NCBI RefSeq assembly: GCF_900182935.1
Contig: NZ_FXUE01000001.1
Span: forward strand, 186,001-250,000
Reading direction: 5' to 3'
Source: Fibrobacter sp. UWB10
GTDB taxonomy: Bacteria > Fibrobacterota > Fibrobacteria > Fibrobacterales > Fibrobacteraceae
Length of the DNA: 64,000 bases
Of this stretch, positions 61,543-64,000 are shown piece after piece. Position 1 is the first letter of the stretch, and the number at the start of each line of letters is the position of its first letter. Position numbers and translations under genes: made by a program. Below the pieces are notes generated by a model. It saw only the letters and a program-made list of their open reading frames with translations. It was not told the DNA's origin and made no database searches.

Positions 61543-62160
61543 ATGAAGATCAAATTCGCCATTCTGTTTCTCTTAGCCATATTGCTCTCAAGTTGCGCAA
61601 GCGGGTTAAAACCTTCTAACAAGACAGAACCATTTATAACCGAAAGTTCAGTCAACGCTCTCGGCGGCTTAGTTAAAAAAGTCAACCGCACCCTATATTC
61701 CCCCATTCCCAAACCGCTTGCTTTCGAATTGGATGGCAAATGGAATATTAAAGTGGAATTTTTCTCCCTCGAAAAGAACCTTGCCGCATACGCCTTGCTC
61801 AAAAAGCCCGAATACGTCGAGCTTAGAGGAATGAACAAAGCAGACCTCTACCGCGACCCAGGCTTTACAATCGAAAAAGATGCGAGCGAAGAAGCATTCA
61901 TTCTCTACTATTTAAAGTGGGATCATGATTATTGGCTGAGCAAATCTGCCGCCTTACGAGCAGGCAAAACCATCGGCCCCGTATACAACAAAGAAAAGCA
62001 CTACGGAACCGTCAAGGTTGTAAAAGGCGACTTCCAGCGTTGCGTTTTTGCAGCGCTCGTCGACGACGCCATCTACATGATGACAGGCAAAGCAGATGCA
62101 TCCGAAAAAGACATCTGCGAAACGGAAGCAGAAATCTGGGAAAGCCGAGAATCGTACTAG
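61543..62160 (+). CDS. Lipoprotein of unknown function
   Basis: A 205-residue lipoprotein with lipobox LSSC. Mature part: GKWNIKVEFFSLEKNLAAYALLKKPEYVELRG suggests a beta-sheet domain; two cysteines near the end (QRCVFAAL and DICETEAE) could bond. No catalytic motif or known family. The ATG at 61543 is 12 nt after TATATT and lacks a Shine-Dalgarno. The following gene converges with it at a nine-base gap. Confidence 0.6.
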   Translation: MKIKFAILFLLAILLSSCASGLKPSNKTEPFITESSVNALGGLVKKVNRTLYSPIPKPLAFELDGKWNIKVEFFSLEKNLAAYALLKKPEYVELRGMNKADLYRDPGFTIEKDASEEAFILYYLKWDHDYWLSKSAALRAGKTIGPVYNKEKHYGTVKVVKGDFQRCVFAALVDDAIYMMTGKADASEKDICETEAEIWESRESY

Positions 62161-62168
62161 CTACAAGT

Positions 62169-63530
62169 TTATCTTAGCCGGTTTTTAAGGGCTTCGATTT
62201 CCGAACTTTCCAAACCGAGCGAAAGCAGGTAGGATTCTGTTGCTGCGGCAAGGTCTACGTTTTCGAAATCCGAAATATCGACACCTTCCACCTTGTATGC
62301 ATTTTGCATCAACCTCACGATAACCGCTTGAATCAGTTCCACTTGCGTTGACGTCAAGGCTACTTGATAGTCTTTGATAACGGTGAAGAAATTCTGGTGC
62401 GTTTTCACGTAATCGGCCTTGATTTCTTCGGCAGTCGCCCCCATCAACGCCTCAAGCACGGCAATTGTATAGCCAGTACGGTCCATGCCATAAGTGCAAT
62501 GCACCAAGTACGGGCCTTCGTGCTCAATCATATAGCGCAGCCCCTTGACGAGCCCTATCTTGAACGGCGAATTTGCAAAAGCGGGTTGCACATCTAGGTA
62601 CACCACGTTCTGCGATGCATAATAAGATTCCGCATAGCCATTGTACAACTCGGCGTTTGCCTCATTGTCTGTAAGATTCAAGAATGTCTTGACGCCCGCG
62701 ACCCGAGACAAGGAATCGGCATACTTATTACGGCCAATCGAAGGGTCCAGCGGATTCGACGAACGATACAGAGCACCCTCGCCCATTCCCGTGGTTTTCA
62801 CCATCCTGAAATTGGCAAAGTCTTCGATGGATAAATCTGGATAAGCCTCTACGTAATACGATATCGAAAGCGATCGCAAATTTTTCAGGTGATCGATATA
62901 GCCACCTCTTTTCTGTATTCGAATGGTAACGTCAATCGGGAATGTTATATCACGCCCAAAACCAACGATTTCAGCCATCTGACCATAGCGCGCTTCAAGC
63001 TTGATGTAATTTAAGCCCGAAGATACATACAAAAAGAATTCGCCCGGGAATACATCGCTAAAACTTGCAACTACAGGGACCTCTATCGTGTCGTAGCCCG
63101 GAATCATCACTGTCACGAAATCACCGTAATCGAACTTAGTCAAGAATGAATCTGCCGCAATATTGAAAATGACACTTCCGAAGGTAAATATTTCAAGCGT
63201 ATCTTCGACAACGGTCGTTGAAAAATACAAAGAATCTTCTGGAAGTAAATATTTTGAAGAATCTACAGAACTTGACAAAACAAGCGAAGAACTGGAAACA
63301 TTTTCAGAAGACGAACTTTCTGTTTCCGAAGAATTTTCTTTAGCAACAGAGGAACTAGAAGTCTTTTTCGACGATGTTACCGACGACGAACTGGATTCTT
63401 CATCAACAACGGCGCTGCTTTCGCCCTCTGCAGAGGTTGAACTGCTGGCATCATCGCCACAAGCGGCCAGAAAGAAAATCACAGCCGCTTGACACAAGAG
63501 ACTTATTGAGCGAAATAGAATTTTTTTCAT
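62169..63530 (-). CDS. Secreted tyrosine-phosphatase-like lipoprotein
   Basis: A 453-residue lipoprotein with lipobox LAAC. A Ser/Glu-rich linker of about 90 residues (SSSSVTSSKKTSSSSVA...) precedes a beta-rich domain (about 100-215), and the C-terminal half is a phosphatase of the Y_phosphatase3 type (PtpB/LipA-like). It has YRSSNPLDP and LNLTDNEANAEL, and the P-loop HCTYGMDRTG with catalytic Cys and Arg in C-x5-R. Such enzymes act on phosphotyrosine, phosphoserine or phosphoinositides. Export to the surface is unusual and its substrate is unknown. The ATG at 63530 gives a normal signal peptide; six codons upstream are less likely. Confidence 0.8.
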   Translation of the reverse strand: MKKILFRSISLLCQAAVIFFLAACGDDASSSTSAEGESSAVVDEESSSSSVTSSKKTSSSSVAKENSSETESSSSENVSSSSLVLSSSVDSSKYLLPEDSLYFSTTVVEDTLEIFTFGSVIFNIAADSFLTKFDYGDFVTVMIPGYDTIEVPVVASFSDVFPGEFFLYVSSGLNYIKLEARYGQMAEIVGFGRDITFPIDVTIRIQKRGGYIDHLKNLRSLSISYYVEAYPDLSIEDFANFRMVKTTGMGEGALYRSSNPLDPSIGRNKYADSLSRVAGVKTFLNLTDNEANAELYNGYAESYYASQNVVYLDVQPAFANSPFKIGLVKGLRYMIEHEGPYLVHCTYGMDRTGYTIAVLEALMGATAEEIKADYVKTHQNFFTVIKDYQVALTSTQVELIQAVIVRLMQNAYKVEGVDISDFENVDLAAATESYLLSLGLESSEIEALKNRLR

Positions 63531-63563
63531 AGTCCCTCCACAGTTCATTCAGAAGATAACTTT

Positions 63564-64000
63564 TTATGTGCATGCGTTCAGGACGGCACACATTTCAGCA
63601 TAGCTTTCAACCGTATTTTCGGGCTTTAGCGGGAGTAAATTCACAGGTTTTCCAAAGCCACAAAGGAGCGTAATGCAATCGACCCCGGCATTACGGGCTG
63701 CAAGAATGTCCGGCTGGTCATCGCCCACCATTACCGCCTCTTCACGAGAAACGCCCGCCATTTCAAGAATCTTGAGCAAGCCAGCGGGGCTCGGCTTACG
63801 TTCGGGCGTGGTATCGCCGCAAAGAATAAATTCAAAACGGTCGCGAAGTCCAAAGTGATTCAGGATTTTTTCGCTAGGGCGAAGCGGCTTGTTCGTGAGC
63901 ATTGCCACGCGGGCTTTGGAATTGTTCAAAAATTCAACGATTCCCGGATTCGGAAGCGTGCGTTCGGTGCAATGTTCCCAATAAAAATCCGAATAGACCT
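63564..64000 (-). CDS. Phosphoglycolate phosphatase-like HAD hydrolase, partial
   Basis: The gene enters from the right edge; about 145 C-terminal codons are visible. They include YWEHCTERTLPNPGIVEFL, motif II MLTNKP, the conserved Lys in PERKPSPAGLLK and motif IV VMVGDDQPDILAARNAG, as in Gph-type HAD phosphatases that remove phosphate from 2-phosphoglycolate or related compounds. Motif I is outside the window. The frame stays open to the edge, so an internal TTG start near 63929 is not used. Substrate is uncertain. Confidence 0.85.
   Translation of the reverse strand, partial: VYSDFYWEHCTERTLPNPGIVEFLNNSKARVAMLTNKPLRPSEKILNHFGLRDRFEFILCGDTTPERKPSPAGLLKILEMAGVSREEAVMVGDDQPDILAARNAGVDCITLLCGFGKPVNLLPLKPENTVESYAEMCAVLNACT

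Noticed and set aside
61509-61838. Longer N-terminus for the DUF1573-like protein
   Set aside because: The added part is antisense to the lipoprotein gene, and the signal peptide starts cleanly at 61508.

Overview
The window reads as a chromosomal segment of a Fibrobacter-like, cellulose-degrading member of the Fibrobacteres (FCB group). The evidence is two secreted cellulases (a GH5 lipoprotein and a GH9 enzyme), many lipoproteins with Asp-Ser-Thr or Ser-rich linkers after the lipobox, PorV-like and FlgD-like outer-membrane proteins, a short 284-residue sigma-70-type factor as in Bacteroidetes, and TATATTTG-type -10 elements. Species assignment is inference. Coding density is high. No phage, insertion sequence, CRISPR array or rRNA operon is visible. 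Four tRNA genes are present (CAU, Gly-CCC, Ala-CGC, Pro-GGG).

Layout. 1-2.7 kb: start of fmt, a CidA/LrgA-LrgB pair and a tandem SagB-like protein. 2.9-8.5 kb: GH5 cellulase and a metalloprotease/propeller/barrel protein. 8.5-12.9 kb: an AT-rich duplicated-module protein, three lipoproteins and a TrmA/RlmD-type methyltransferase. 13-18.2 kb: GH9 cellulase, EamA transporter-coaE, mscL, recF. recF ends an operon lolA-propeller-PorV-like-recF (21.5 to 17.0 kb). 21.6-25.9 kb: a porin-like barrel, a repeat-rich gap, a TPR lipoprotein and a divergent glycogen-synthase-like protein. 25.9-32.3 kb: tRNA-CAU, a carboxynorspermidine dehydrogenase-speA operon, nudC, sfsA, tRNA-Gly. 32.5-42.5 kb: HAD hydrolase, aspartoacylase, a carboxyltransferase subunit and a coupled secreted pair with a lipase-like member. 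42.7-51.1 kb: orphan LytS-type kinase, sigma factor, then ctpA-mlaE-dciA-gyrB-polyprenyl synthase and tRNA-Ala. 51.2-56.9 kb: a regulatory and envelope module. 57.1-60.6 kb: a tethered solute-binding protein with a diguanylate cyclase. 60.6-64 kb: tRNA-Pro, a divergent small secreted pair, a secreted tyrosine-phosphatase-like lipoprotein and a partial phosphoglycolate phosphatase.

The most interesting parts are the following. (1) A same-strand module of TPR lipoprotein, transmembrane Ser/Thr kinase and sigma-54 activator is followed by a textbook sigma-54 promoter that drives a small secreted protein and an outer-membrane barrel. (2) A periplasmic solute-binding protein held by a C-terminal membrane helix sits next to a Cache-HAMP-GGDEF cyclase, behind a CRP-like palindrome and without any ABC transporter. 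(3) Many genes have their -10 hexamer exactly 12-13 nt before the start codon, which predicts widespread leaderless mRNAs; the sigma-54 promoter is placed the same way. (4) Intergenic hairpin elements keep their flanks conserved while the hairpin arms differ from copy to copy.
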